This document shows, piece by piece, positions 8,956 to 18,388 of a stretch of DNA of 28,971 nucleotides. Every line of letters begins with the position of its first letter. Position 1 is the first letter of the stretch. Position numbers and translations under genes: made by a program. This stretch comes from Gamarada debralockiae (lineage: Eukaryota; Ascomycota; Leotiomycetes; Helotiales; Hyphodiscaceae). The notes under the pieces were generated by a model that was not told where the DNA came from, made no database searches, and was given only the letters and a program-made list of their open reading frames with translations. The stretch is from the NCBI GenBank assembly GCA_002803225.1, contig NXFV01000332.1, forward strand, positions 1-28,971, written 5' to 3'.

Positions 8956-11723
8956 GACCCATTCGTCTTCTCATAGGTCAGCGAGAGGGAGTGGAATGAT
9001 ACTCGGAGCAATACACAAAATCCGGGGTGTGGAGTTGAGTGTGGTTGCATCGTGCATCGGATGAGGAGTTTGGATGAGGTCTTTTCTCCATATAGAGTCA
9101 TAGATAAGTACATGGCTGGCAGAGCTCGACTTCTCGGCCTCGCTTGCACGTTGCAGCAGTAGTCTTGACTATTAGCATGGCGTTGATAGGTTAGTCCCAA
9201 GAACCAGCTACGAACAAAAATACAATCCAATACAAAATGAGCCCTACCAAATGCAATGCCTGAGACATCCTATGTACATAAGTCCAATGCAGAAGTACAG
9301 TTAGTTTGAAAGGGTGAGTGCGGATGTCGGTTGGCCGTCTCGTCCGTCGTGCAGAGCCTTACGGATCGCTGGGTGGCCCTAGGTACTTGGTCTAGCCACG
9401 ACATAGGATGGTCTCGTGCATGCAGAAGCAGGAAATGTGAACACGACTTTTCTCAGGTAATTGCCGCATTGCTGCCGCGGTCTTGCATACATTTCGTCTA
9501 TTTTATCCACAGCGCTGGACTTTGTATGGAGCCGGAGAGGGGATATTACTTTCCTTACCAGCCTGATGCAAAGGTAGGGCAAAGGTGCTGGGAGAGAGGT
9601 CACTACTGGTGGGGTTTACTGCCGTGAAGGAGTTGGCGCTGTTGTGTCATCATAATTGAACGACTCTCCTAGGGACTCCTTTACGGGTCTGCATGGTGCA
9701 TCCTTTTAAATGAACCTGTGGTCTTCCTGCCGGGCCTTCATGCTGATCCTTTGGGGTCATTGATCCAGAGAGAGGCAGCGACAGGGCCAGAGTAGGTTAT
9801 CTGTGGGGGCTTGCATAGGTGCCCGTCGTGCTCCCGTGCCGTGTGGTGGGTTTTGGTTGTGGTCTTCTCATGGAAAGGCTGGCGACATGTCCCAATTGTC
9901 GTCCTTCCTTTATGGCTATCGTGCCCCCCTCGATCCACCCTCGCCTCCAAAGCGAGGTTACTACAGGCTATGATGTGCCAGCATCGTTGTCCAGGCTTAC
10001 CGGGCCGGACGCTAGTAACATGGGATATCATTGGCCCGAAATACCCTCGGCCAATAATGCGAGCTAATAGTTTGCTGGTGCGGCATGTGTTACCCAAGCT
10101 ATGCTGGGAGGGGGAACGGCTCTTCGACAGAGGCGACTTCATATCTGTTGCGGGTGAGGTGTGACGACGAGGCAGAGCTGAATTGTGAGATGTGATGACA
10201 ACTTTGAATGAGCAAGTCGGAATGAACGATTTGGATGGAGCTCCAAGAGATAGGCGTTGGCGTTAGTCTGCAGTGTAGTGGATTCATGGATAGATGGGTG
10301 CGCCGCGGAGACTGTAACTTTCCAACAAACCATGAGGGGAATCTGAGTTAACTGCAGCCATCCGCTCCACAGCACGCTCCGATCGTGAGTACATAATCAA
10401 GATGTGCAGGCGAGGAAGGAGATGCTTCTATATGGGGGTCACGATTCGAATTCCAACATCCAACTGGCTCGTAAGGTCGTATTCTGCTGGAAGGGTGGTC
10501 CAGCTGGTGATGTGATAGATCACTCGAACATGCAGCAGTTGAAAATCATTGAGCGATAGCTTGGGAAACAGACGCCTTTAGCGCGCGGGAAGTCTTGAAT
10601 GGGGTGTATAGGACGAAGGGAAGCATTGGATTGGTGAGTTGTTTGATTGTCGTGTGCTGGTGTTTTGTGTCTGCGCCTTTTTCGGACATCAGATGTGATT
10701 TGAGTGTTTCTGGCTTTCTGGTCATGAGCTGTGGAGCCGTAGTGTGTGAGCTGTAGTGCCTTGGGTGTCTATGCAGAAGATTTAGCTCAGTCCTATCGTC
10801 CATTTATTCGTAGAAATATAGTATTAGCTAATGCCAGTTGGTCCTGTGTCGAAGTACCAATTCTTGGGTGAAGTGGTATCTTGCTCTGCACCGCGGCCAG
10901 AGACCGGAAAATACTTCGTCCCATTGTCTTTCGACCCTCAAGACGACCTTTGCTTGATTGCGCAAGCCGTCCACGGTACCTTTCATCATTAGTACTCTGT
11001 ACCTACTTTACCAAGTATTTTGTTTCCATACTTCCTCCAACACCCACCGGTTCATCACCTTCGAACCACAATGAAGTAACATCCTGCCTTCCTCCCGCCG
11101 GAATCAACACGCCTATCCAACGGCCAGCGACTGGAGTTGCAGTGATTGAACGGAAGGACGCAGGAAGGTGGGGCAAAGATACAGCGTACAACACTTCAGA
11201 ACCTTTGACCTATTCTTGCCTGTTCCTTGTAGCGACGGAAAGGAGTCGAAACACCACCGGAGGGACCCTCTCTGCAACCTGTGCCTCTCTTTGCTGATTT
11301 CTGGCTGAATATTTGGTTGGCGCGATTCGCCGATGTACTGTACAGGGGCCTGTAAGGTAAGGAAGAAGGCTGCCCCATCTAAGGGAGCTCTGACAATAAT
11401 ACCCTGCAGCAGTCGAAGCAGATTCTGGAAGCGGCAAACCAATATCTCGAGACGAAATCATCGAGAGGAGTTGAGTGTTTGAAATAGAAGACAGCAAAGG
11501 GTATTTGACGACAAACCCTATCGAATTCCTTCGTTTGTCTTTCAATTCATCTGCTGCTGTTGGCCAGACCAAAGTTCCCATTCCTTTTTTATTGTGTCTG
11601 TGTCGCACGAGAATAAACGAAAAAGGCTGCGCTGCACAACCACCGACACAGAAGTTGCGATCTCGCTCGCGAGCTTCCAACAGCTCCAAAGTCCCAGGGC
11701 AGCTTCCTTCCAAACGAAGAGGC
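8956..11723. other. 2.8-kb gene-poor interval upstream of the otubain gene
   Basis: This stretch holds the csn2 3' end and the otubain promoter and 5' leader. Open frames such as 9331-9627, 9811-10164 and 10881-11297 (plus) and 9738-10142 and 11210-11725 (minus) have no recognisable motif, overlap antisense frames of similar length and lack a consistent exon pattern, so none is called. A frame open from 11475 runs in phase into the otubain start but has no ATG before 11724, so I take it as leader. No RNA gene or repeat seen. Confidence 0.45.
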
Positions 11724-13706
11724 ATGTTTCAACCACAACCAACACCTTATTCTCCTTTCTCGTCTTATGGAGCAGTCGCCGACTTTCATTCATTTCAACC
11801 TTCGCAGACTGGTCGCCCAGGATTGGTGGTAGATTCTGGCGGTCCTACGATTATTCGAAATCCCATCTTCACTCCCGTCAACGGCGCCAACGCCAACAAC
11901 CCAGTAGCCTTGGACTACAATAATAGTATGGCAGAGAATGGTATCAACGATGTGGAACGGCAGGAGGAGCTGGCTAGGAATTTTCGGCCTGACTTGCAGG
12001 TATGGCGGAGTGTTTTGCGATGTGAGATGTGATCAAAGCTGATGCCGTTCCAGGGTCCACTTGTTGGGGAGAAGCGATCCAGCCATGCTATCACAGAAGA
12101 ATATGCGAAGGCAGATCCAGTTTATGTTGCAAAGACTGCTGTAAGTACACCTGCAGAGCTCAATTAGGATCGTACTGATCATATGGCCAGGCTTTACCAC
12201 AGAAATATTCGCATTATCGACCCATACTTGGAGATGGAAATTGTGGATGGCGGGGTAAGCTGTACCCCACAAGCACGTCGAGAGACCCCTAACTCAACCT
12301 CCTCTGCGACTCTACGCGTCCACACCATGGCCAATTGCTGATACAACGTAGCTGCCGGCTTCTCCTACTTCGAAACCTTACTACGATCACAAGACAAGAC
12401 TCAATTGGAGGAAGAGATTGCACGAATGACCTCGCTGAATAACTTTCTCACAACAGTTGGAGGTTTCGAAGAATGGCTGTTCGAAGATATGGTACAAGAG
12501 ACCACGAATCTCTTGAAGGACATGGCTGCCTCGATTGAAACCTCTCCTCAGACGGCGGCGAATCTCATCATACAACGATTCAACGATCCCGAGATTTCGA
12601 ATGCTATCGTATATCATTTCCGACTGCTGGCAAGTTCTTGGTTGAAAGGTGCACCAACTAGCTATCAAGACTTCATACCAGACAATCTAGGGGTGGATGG
12701 GTACCGAAAAGAGTGGCTTGAAGCACCCAATCAAGAGATTGATCACCTGGGAATGACACTGCTTATAGATGTCCTGCTGAAACCAATTGGATTCGCAGTC
12801 GAGATTGTCTACTTGGATCGCAGTGAAGGGTCACAAGTCAACACTCATTTGATACAATCGGAAGATGCGAACGGCGTTCCTACATACCCAGCTGGACCCA
12901 TCATCCATCTTCTGTATCGGCCTAGTCATTATGACATCCTCTACAAAGATATGGCTCCTCCCATACCATTGGGACAAGCCATCGACGAACCTACCCAAAA
13001 CCCAAACCTACAAGTCAACCGAGCTACGTCCTTCAGTCAACAACATACCATCCAAAGCACCTCGATAAATGACTTCCCGAACGTCGATATGACACCGCTT
13101 CTCAATCTCCCAGGTTTCCAATGCCCACCTCCATCTCATCACGGGTTCCCTGCGCAATTCCATTCACCAATCGAACAAACATACGCTCCTTCACCGATTT
13201 CAGCCTCGATATCACCAATCTCACCAGTCGCTTCCTCTACGGCAACCTCTTCAAACACCAACCTGTCCTTATCAACCAACTTTCCTCCACAACAAACAGC
13301 GACCCTAATTTCGCCAACACTTTCGGCTCCCCACAGCTCACACACTCCGTTCTCACCTCAAACCATACAACTCCCAATCCATCCCGTAGTTCCACAGCAA
13401 CACATCTCGCCTCATCCAATTCGACCTTCACTGCCGTCTCATCCGTCACTATCCTCGCAACATTCGGACCTACCATCGCCAACCTCCGCAAACTCGCCTT
13501 TCAGACCGAGCAGATGGGAATGGGATGCCAGAGTCGCTGAGCAGGAAGGACCAGTCGTGTTCCAAACAAGCACGTTTAAGAATAGCCATTATAATACGGC
13601 GCATTACAATAATCCAAATTTCCAGCCGGAGGAGTGGAGCCCTGAGTGTGAGGAGGCCGGTGGTAGTCATGCTGGCGTGAGTGGGGGAAGGAAGAGATCG
13701 ACCTAG
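11724..13706 (+). CDS. Otubain-family (peptidase C65) ubiquitin thioesterase
   Basis: This is a cysteine deubiquitinase of the otubain type, which cleaves isopeptide-linked ubiquitin. I infer four exons: 11724-11999, 12054-12140, 12191-12254 and 12352-13706 (donors GTATGG, GTAAGT, GTAAGC and GTAAGC-type; acceptors all AG), giving 593 residues. The catalytic loop is ILGDGNCGWRAAGFSYFE, with Asp136 and Cys139; it is split by the third intron. The catalytic His is His335 in LLYRPSHYDILY, matching the otubain RPxHYDILY motif. The domain spans about 95-342. Residues from about 345 to 520 are a disordered Pro/Ser/Thr/Gln-rich linker. The end has an ordered-looking block (FRPSRWEWDARV, then NTAHYNNPNFQPEEW) that I believe recurs in fungal homologues. 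The protein is about twice the length of human OTUB1. The start MFQPQPTPYSPF is the first ATG in phase. The triad looks intact, so it should be active. Confidence 0.93.
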
Positions 13707-14961
13707 CATCCGCTCTGAAGAAAGTGAAAGAGGCTGGCGCATCGACCAAAACAATGTGCTGGGGAGATTGCTATGGGGATGGATAGGAAAGCATACATTT
13801 GGGCGGGCTCTTTGAATTGGCGGAAATATGAAGACACATACAACAAGAAGAAAGACAGACGCATGATGGACACGAGAGTTACGAATTCACAGGATGAAGG
13901 GATGAGAATATGGAGGGGGCGTTATTGATCTAGCAGTTGCTTCATTCTCTGTTGCTGGCATGTACTCATCAGACCAGATATCTTTCTCTTTGGTGCTCCT
14001 CTCTCGATTTGCTGTTACGTGGTCTGCGTGAAATTCGGAAACGGGGCGTTGACTTCGCGTCTGTTTTGCACTTTGAGGTTGGGCCACCGCGTTTTCATCT
14101 CGCATCTATCTTACTCTTGTCTTCACAAAAGTGTAAAGGTTCTTTGAGCATTTTTCTTCAATTCAAGCATCAGATTTCCTTTGGGTCTTCAGAGTGGGGT
14201 GCGAGCGCCAGGGCAGGCGCGATATCTCCAGATGAACACGCTCATTTGCAGCTTTTCCTTCTCTTTACTTTTTAACGAAGTAAAAGGGATATTAGTGGAC
14301 GATGACTGGGGAGAGGTGAGAGACGAGGAATGGGTGAGCGGTGTTGGCTGTTGAGGAGAGGCGGGCATCATAGTCTTGCTGAAAGCTACATAGCTTCAAT
14401 AGCGTGATACAGATTGAATAAATGGACGGGTTGAACTGTGTCACTATCTCTCGCCTTTCATTAACTTTGCGGATGTGAAGTTTGATTGGTTTCGTTGAAT
14501 ATGCAGAGGAATATTTGGCTTGAAGATTTCGGCCCGTTTAAAGCTCCCGATTTTGCAGCCTGGCTATTCAATGGCAATCTCGTATTAGCGAAGAAGAGCT
14601 CAATGCAAAGAGGGAACTACGATTGGAGGATAAATCAACCTCCGTAAGCAAGATATCGCTTGGCGGCAGCTATGAGGCTTAACACTTCATAGGAAGACAG
14701 GCGAACAGCGGCTCGGCTGGGCAACAAGTCAAGAGGAGCCGCCGGTTCATCCGGCCGGGGTGGTTAAATGATTTAGGATACCTTTATTTTTGATTTTGTA
14801 TTTTTGTCCTATGTTATGGGTCGTCAAGATACATTTTGTCTGCTGCGCCTTGCTCGTGCATGAATTTCCTTTTCGGGACCTAGGTCCTTCTACCTAGCCT
14901 TCGAGAGGGTCTAACATTCAAGGCGTACACCATATCCTTCTCCATGTCAGTCATAACATCC
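13707..14961. other. Convergent intergenic region
   Basis: It lies between the 3' ends of the otubain (plus) and LIP2 (minus) genes and so should contain both 3' untranslated regions. The open frames present (for example 13937-14275 plus and 13887-14105 minus) have no family-like content. No gene, RNA or repeat recognised. A T-rich stretch near 14785-14810 (plus strand) lies downstream of both coding ends and could help terminate transcription, which is a weak inference. Confidence 0.45.
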
Positions 14962-16095
14962 TCACCATCGTCTGTCTCGGGTGTTTTCCTCCTTTTCAAC
15001 CTCGCCTAAGAACTCCTTCAGGGTATCCCCCTTCCCTTCCCTCTCCCCCAGCCCATCACCACCCTCATCCCCCTCCAACATCTGATCATCAGTCACAGCC
15101 TCCTTCCATTCCCCATCCTCACGTTGCTTAAACGCCCTCTCGTCCCTCTTCCGTTCCTCACCCCCCACCCTCCCCTCCCCCTCATCTAAGAACTGCGCAA
15201 CAACCTTCTCCCTCCTCGTCTTATACATCTCAATCCTCCCTTCATCCCCCCAAACCAGTTCGCCAAACTCCTTCGCCCAAAGTTTCGCTATCCTCGCCAG
15301 CTCCATCCGGTTACTGATCTGCATGTAGCTAGCTCTTGCCCTACTCCTCTCTCCCTTCTTCGCCCCCTTCACATACTCATCCGCACTCTTCCCGTTCCAT
15401 AACTCCTGCTTGATACTAGTTGTTTTCTTCCCCTCCAGCCCACAAGCAACAATCTTATCAAAATATCTCAAATCAGTCCTAACGTTCAATCCGACTCCAA
15501 AACTCGTGATATTCCGCCGCAGATGTAAACCCAGCGCAGCAATCTTCTTCTCTTCGGAAACCCATACGCCCGGATTATCCGTCCGGATCCCCTTTATGCC
15601 GAATGATTTGAGTGTTTTTATCGTAGCTTCTTCCAACACATTGACGAAACATTTCGCACTAAGTCCTTTCGGCCACTTCGCGCTTTTTACACTTTTTAAA
15701 TCCAAAATCGGGTATATAACCAATTGGCCTGGCCCATGAAATGTAATTTGTCCTCCGCGCAATGTTTCTTTCACCTCCGGCACCAACCCATTCGCAAACC
15801 CATTCTTCAATCCTCCTTTTCCCTTGATCTCTGGAAGTGGTTCTTGCAACAAAGAGACGGTGGAAGGGGAAAGTGTGCCTAGCTCGCGCCGGCCGGTCGT
15901 GTACACGGGTGTCGGGGAGAAGGTTAGGAGGGTTGGGGTCGGTGGTGGAGGGAGAGGAGAGGGGTGTACGAGGGAGGATGAGATCGCTTTGTAGGTGAGG
16001 TGTTGGCGCACGAGAATGTTTTGGATGGCGGTTGCGCGCGCGAAGGGCGTGGTGCCGGGGAGGTGGAGGTGCCGGATTAGTTGGGGGTTTGTCAT
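14962..16095 (-). CDS. lip2: Lipoyl(octanoyl) transferase, mitochondrial (LipB / Lip2)
   Basis: The enzyme moves octanoyl from acyl-carrier protein to the lipoyl domains (in fungi, glycine-cleavage H protein first) as the first step of lipoate synthesis in mitochondria. The single exon encodes 377 residues. LipB motifs are in order: RGGQITFHGPGQL (113-125), NPGVWV (174-179), the catalytic Lys184 in KKIAALGL, FGVGLNV (199-205) and the catalytic Cys218 in IVACGLEG. After the domain comes a charged, Glu/Gly/Arg-rich C-terminal extension (about 300-377), probably disordered. The annotated ATG places the protein start directly at the conserved domain (LIRHLHLPGTTPFARA), so no clear mitochondrial presequence is encoded after it. 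The same frame stays open upstream to a TGA at 16213-16215 and reads like a presequence but has no ATG; the true start may lie there. Confidence 0.93.
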   Translation of the reverse strand: MTNPQLIRHLHLPGTTPFARATAIQNILVRQHLTYKAISSSLVHPSPLPPPPTPTLLTFSPTPVYTTGRRELGTLSPSTVSLLQEPLPEIKGKGGLKNGFANGLVPEVKETLRGGQITFHGPGQLVIYPILDLKSVKSAKWPKGLSAKCFVNVLEEATIKTLKSFGIKGIRTDNPGVWVSEEKKIAALGLHLRRNITSFGVGLNVRTDLRYFDKIVACGLEGKKTTSIKQELWNGKSADEYVKGAKKGERSRARASYMQISNRMELARIAKLWAKEFGELVWGDEGRIEMYKTRREKVVAQFLDEGEGRVGGEERKRDERAFKQREDGEWKEAVTDDQMLEGDEGGDGLGEREGKGDTLKEFLGEVEKEENTRDRRW

Positions 16096-16212
16096 GAGGG
16101 GAGTTGTTGGAGAAGAGATCTCGGGGAACGAGGCAAGAAGACGAGGCTGGGCTTTTGCACGGGATGAAGCTGCTGGGCGCCGTAGAGGACAACGCTTGAC
16201 AACAAGGAATCC
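16096..16212 (-). other. In-frame, ATG-less presequence-like extension of LIP2
   Basis: Thirty-nine codons directly upstream of and in phase with the LIP2 ATG contain no stop. They read GFLVVKRCPLRRPAASSRAK followed by AQPRLLASFPEISSPTTPL. The segment has eight Lys/Arg and one Glu, and is rich in Ala, Ser and Leu, which is the composition of a mitochondrial targeting peptide. It contains no ATG and no CTG, TTG or ACG; the near-cognate codons I see are AAG and one ATC. A spliced upstream exon is the main alternative: an ATG at 16269 and a GTATGT donor at 16231 exist, but I found no acceptor that restores the frame without a stop. Confidence 0.45.
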
Positions 16213-17340
16213 TCAACTTAAGACAACATACGAAAAAGGACTCTTCAGCTCGTCCTTTGCAATGTGCATTGCGTTTTAGTTGTAATAACAAAATACTTCC
16301 TCCTACTCTGGCCTTGCAGAAATAGAACCGCCGGCCTACCCGATAGGATGGCTGGAAACCCGTAGCACGGCATGAATGCAAGGCACACATGCAAGGAACG
16401 ATCTCAAGACTGATATTCTACCGGTACATATTTCTTTTGATACCAGGACGGCGGGAATCAAATTCTTCAAAGTTGAACTGCCAAATTGAGAGTAGACTTC
16501 CGCCAGGAGCAGAACTGCTGCCTCCAATTCGTCTGCATTTTGTTGATCGCAATTTCTTAAACTTATGGGACTTCAAATGTACTGTCTTACAACCTCGAGT
16601 AGATAGAGTCTCACTTTGAGCCTTGACTATCGTTACTCACCAAATTTTATCTCCATCCCCTTACTAAGTTGGACGAAGAGAGCAAGTTTTGCACTCGGAA
16701 TCACTGTTTGTTCATTGCGAGCTGCAACCTCCCATTCCGACAACAGCATGTTCTCCACTATCTCGTCTTACTAAGCTGGCAAGGGAAAGATAAATGGGAA
16801 GATAATGGAAATGTAAGCGCTCTTGATGCCTTGGGCCTGCTATTGTCGCCCGAACCTGAAATGCATCAGCCTCGGTCCTCATCTCAAACCTTCTACCCTA
16901 GGCACCAGTCTTGTTCTACTCAGAGAACGTACAACGAATGGCGAGCATCCAAGTCCATTGCCCGTACCCATTGACCAACCATGCTCTACTGGATGAGTAC
17001 CTGGCAGCGGCTCAGAAGATAATGCGTAGGCCAAGTAACCTTCAGTCTCTGCCAAGGCTTACTTTTTATGGCGAGGCTGAATAGATCCACAACGGCGAAC
17101 GAAGCAATAATCACGAAGAGTGCTTTCAATTGCATTCAGATGCTCAAATCTCACATCCGAGCTGTTCGAAGTCATTACGCATTGCTTAGCTCTGCTCAAG
17201 GCAGAGGCTGGTGCCGAAACTCGAAGGAAATGGAAATAATTTCCAACCACTTTCATTCCTAAAGCTCGTATACTCTCAAGTTTGGACTAAAGTAATCTGT
17301 TCAAGCTTCAAATCCGGCTCATATAGAAGGTAGATTTCTC
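16213..17340. other. Intergenic, LIP2 upstream region
   Basis: The proximal part should hold the LIP2 promoter. Open frames 16389-16619 and 16669-16974 (plus) and 17059-17256 (minus) have no recognisable motif and unremarkable composition. I see no gene or RNA here. Sequence past 17340 enters the tandem heptamer repeat. Confidence 0.45.
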
Positions 17341-17351
17341 TAGGTTCTCTA

Positions 17352-17421
17352 CATCATCCATCATCCATCATCCATCATCCATCATCCATCATCCATCATC
17401 CATCATCCATCATCCATCATC
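17352..17421 (+). repeat. Perfect tandem heptamer repeat, 10 copies
   Basis: Ten uninterrupted copies of CATCATC run head to tail over 70 bp, followed by CATGTCC. Because the unit is 7 nt, every frame is open and codes mixed His/Pro/Ser/Ile. It ends 69 bp before the ATG of the small secreted protein relic, so it would sit in that gene's promoter or 5' leader. It has no spacers and is not a CRISPR array, and it is not the fungal telomere unit. Confidence 0.97.
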
Positions 17422-17490
17422 CATGTCCATCTTTACAACGATCTCAATCATTCCAATGATCAAACAGCCAAAGGAATTATAATTCCCACT

Positions 17491-17880
17491 ATGAGGCTCT
17501 CAATCCTTGTCATTGGCGTAATCGCCAGCGCCGTGCTTGCTGGTCTCATCGCCCAAGATCTAGAGGCCCAAAACTAGCGAGGCCTTTGTCCTTGCCCAAC
17601 ATAAGGCCCAAATGGAAGATACGTTTTAAAACAAAAAATTGGACTCGATGGTGACGATCCTTTGCCGTGAGTGCTTTAACCATCCTACCCACGTTCTATC
17701 GCCACTGACACGGTCGTATACATGCGAAGGGTCTGGCTTCTACTATTCCTGTGGAGACACATGCAACAAGCCCTACTGCGTAAGCGACCTGCACTCTATC
17801 AATCTTAAACTTTCTGTCTGACAGTTCGAATAGAATGTCTGCAACCAAGCCTTCCTTGGAACAGCGGCGGCCTCACCTAG
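17491..17880 (+). pseudogene. Broken small secreted cysteine-rich protein gene
   Basis: The ATG at 17491 opens 28 codons that look like a secretion signal: MRLSILVIGVIASAVLAGLI, then AQDLEAQN, ending in TAG at 17575. The frame continues RGLCPCPT, a TAA, then GPNGRYVLKQ. After one frameshift a cysteine-rich block follows (CRECFNHPTHV, then YTCEGSGFYYSCGDTCNKPYC split here as YTCEGSGFYYSC and GDTCNKPYC), a 45-nt GTAAGC..ACAG intron (17780-17824), then FE, a TAG, and NVCNQAFLGTAAAST. Ten or so cysteines in under 110 residues behind a signal peptide is typical of fungal secreted effector-like or antimicrobial-like proteins, but I cannot name a family. Two TAG and one TAA, all explicable as CAG or CAA changed by one base, plus a frameshift, mark it as dead. 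Confidence 0.5.
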
Positions 17881-18388
17881 TCAGACCATCGAGGCCTAGG
17901 ACTCGCTCACGTTATCTCAGCCATTCGCCAAATGCCTAACGTCAGATGTAGCTGCGCACATTTCATGTGACAGTTTCGATCGTTATCTACGCTTCAATTG
18001 CTACCTTTGGCAAGTATTCGTTCTCGTATCACATCAAGATATGATTATGCGGGAGTTGTTGAGCCCTCGCTGGGTAGCCCTAATCAACTCGAGAGTCACT
18101 CCAGCCGCGGGATTGAACACCAAATTTAAGGGATTAATATTCGAATGTCACACAACTACGACATCAAGTAGCTCTCGGGAGTCGCTGACTTGGTAGGCTA
18201 AAAAATCCCCTCGGCCAATCTTGGCACGGTAGAACGCTGAAATATGGGGTTCTGGACGCCATTGTGCGCCATCAATACGCTAATGGACGACACCTCCTCA
18301 TAAAGGAAGGAACCACTTCATTGTATTTCTTACGATGTACACAATTCATTGTTGGCTCACACTAGAATCCAGTATAACGGAACGCAGA
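17881..18388. other. Intergenic between two relics
   Basis: About 500 bp between the secreted-protein relic and the epoxide hydrolase relic. It should include the latter's old promoter. No open frame of note, RNA or repeat recognised. Confidence 0.4.

Noticed and set aside
9738..10164. Overlapping frames of 134 (minus) and 117 (plus) codons in the gene-poor interval
   Set aside because: They mirror each other on opposite strands, which is expected in GC-balanced noncoding DNA, and show no domain, signal or splice support.
11475..11723. An 83-codon in-frame N-terminal extension of the otubain
   Set aside because: It begins at GTG, contains no ATG, and its sequence shows no protein-like pattern. 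It is more simply the 5' leader.
3892..16095. An operon-like or pathway cluster among the housekeeping genes
   Set aside because: Strands alternate, each gene has its own promoter space, and the functions (polarity, splicing, COP9, deubiquitination, lipoylation) share no pathway.
17352..17421. CRISPR array or telomeric repeat
   Set aside because: No spacers, the unit is only 7 nt, and it does not match the TTAGGG-type fungal telomere unit. It is a simple minisatellite.
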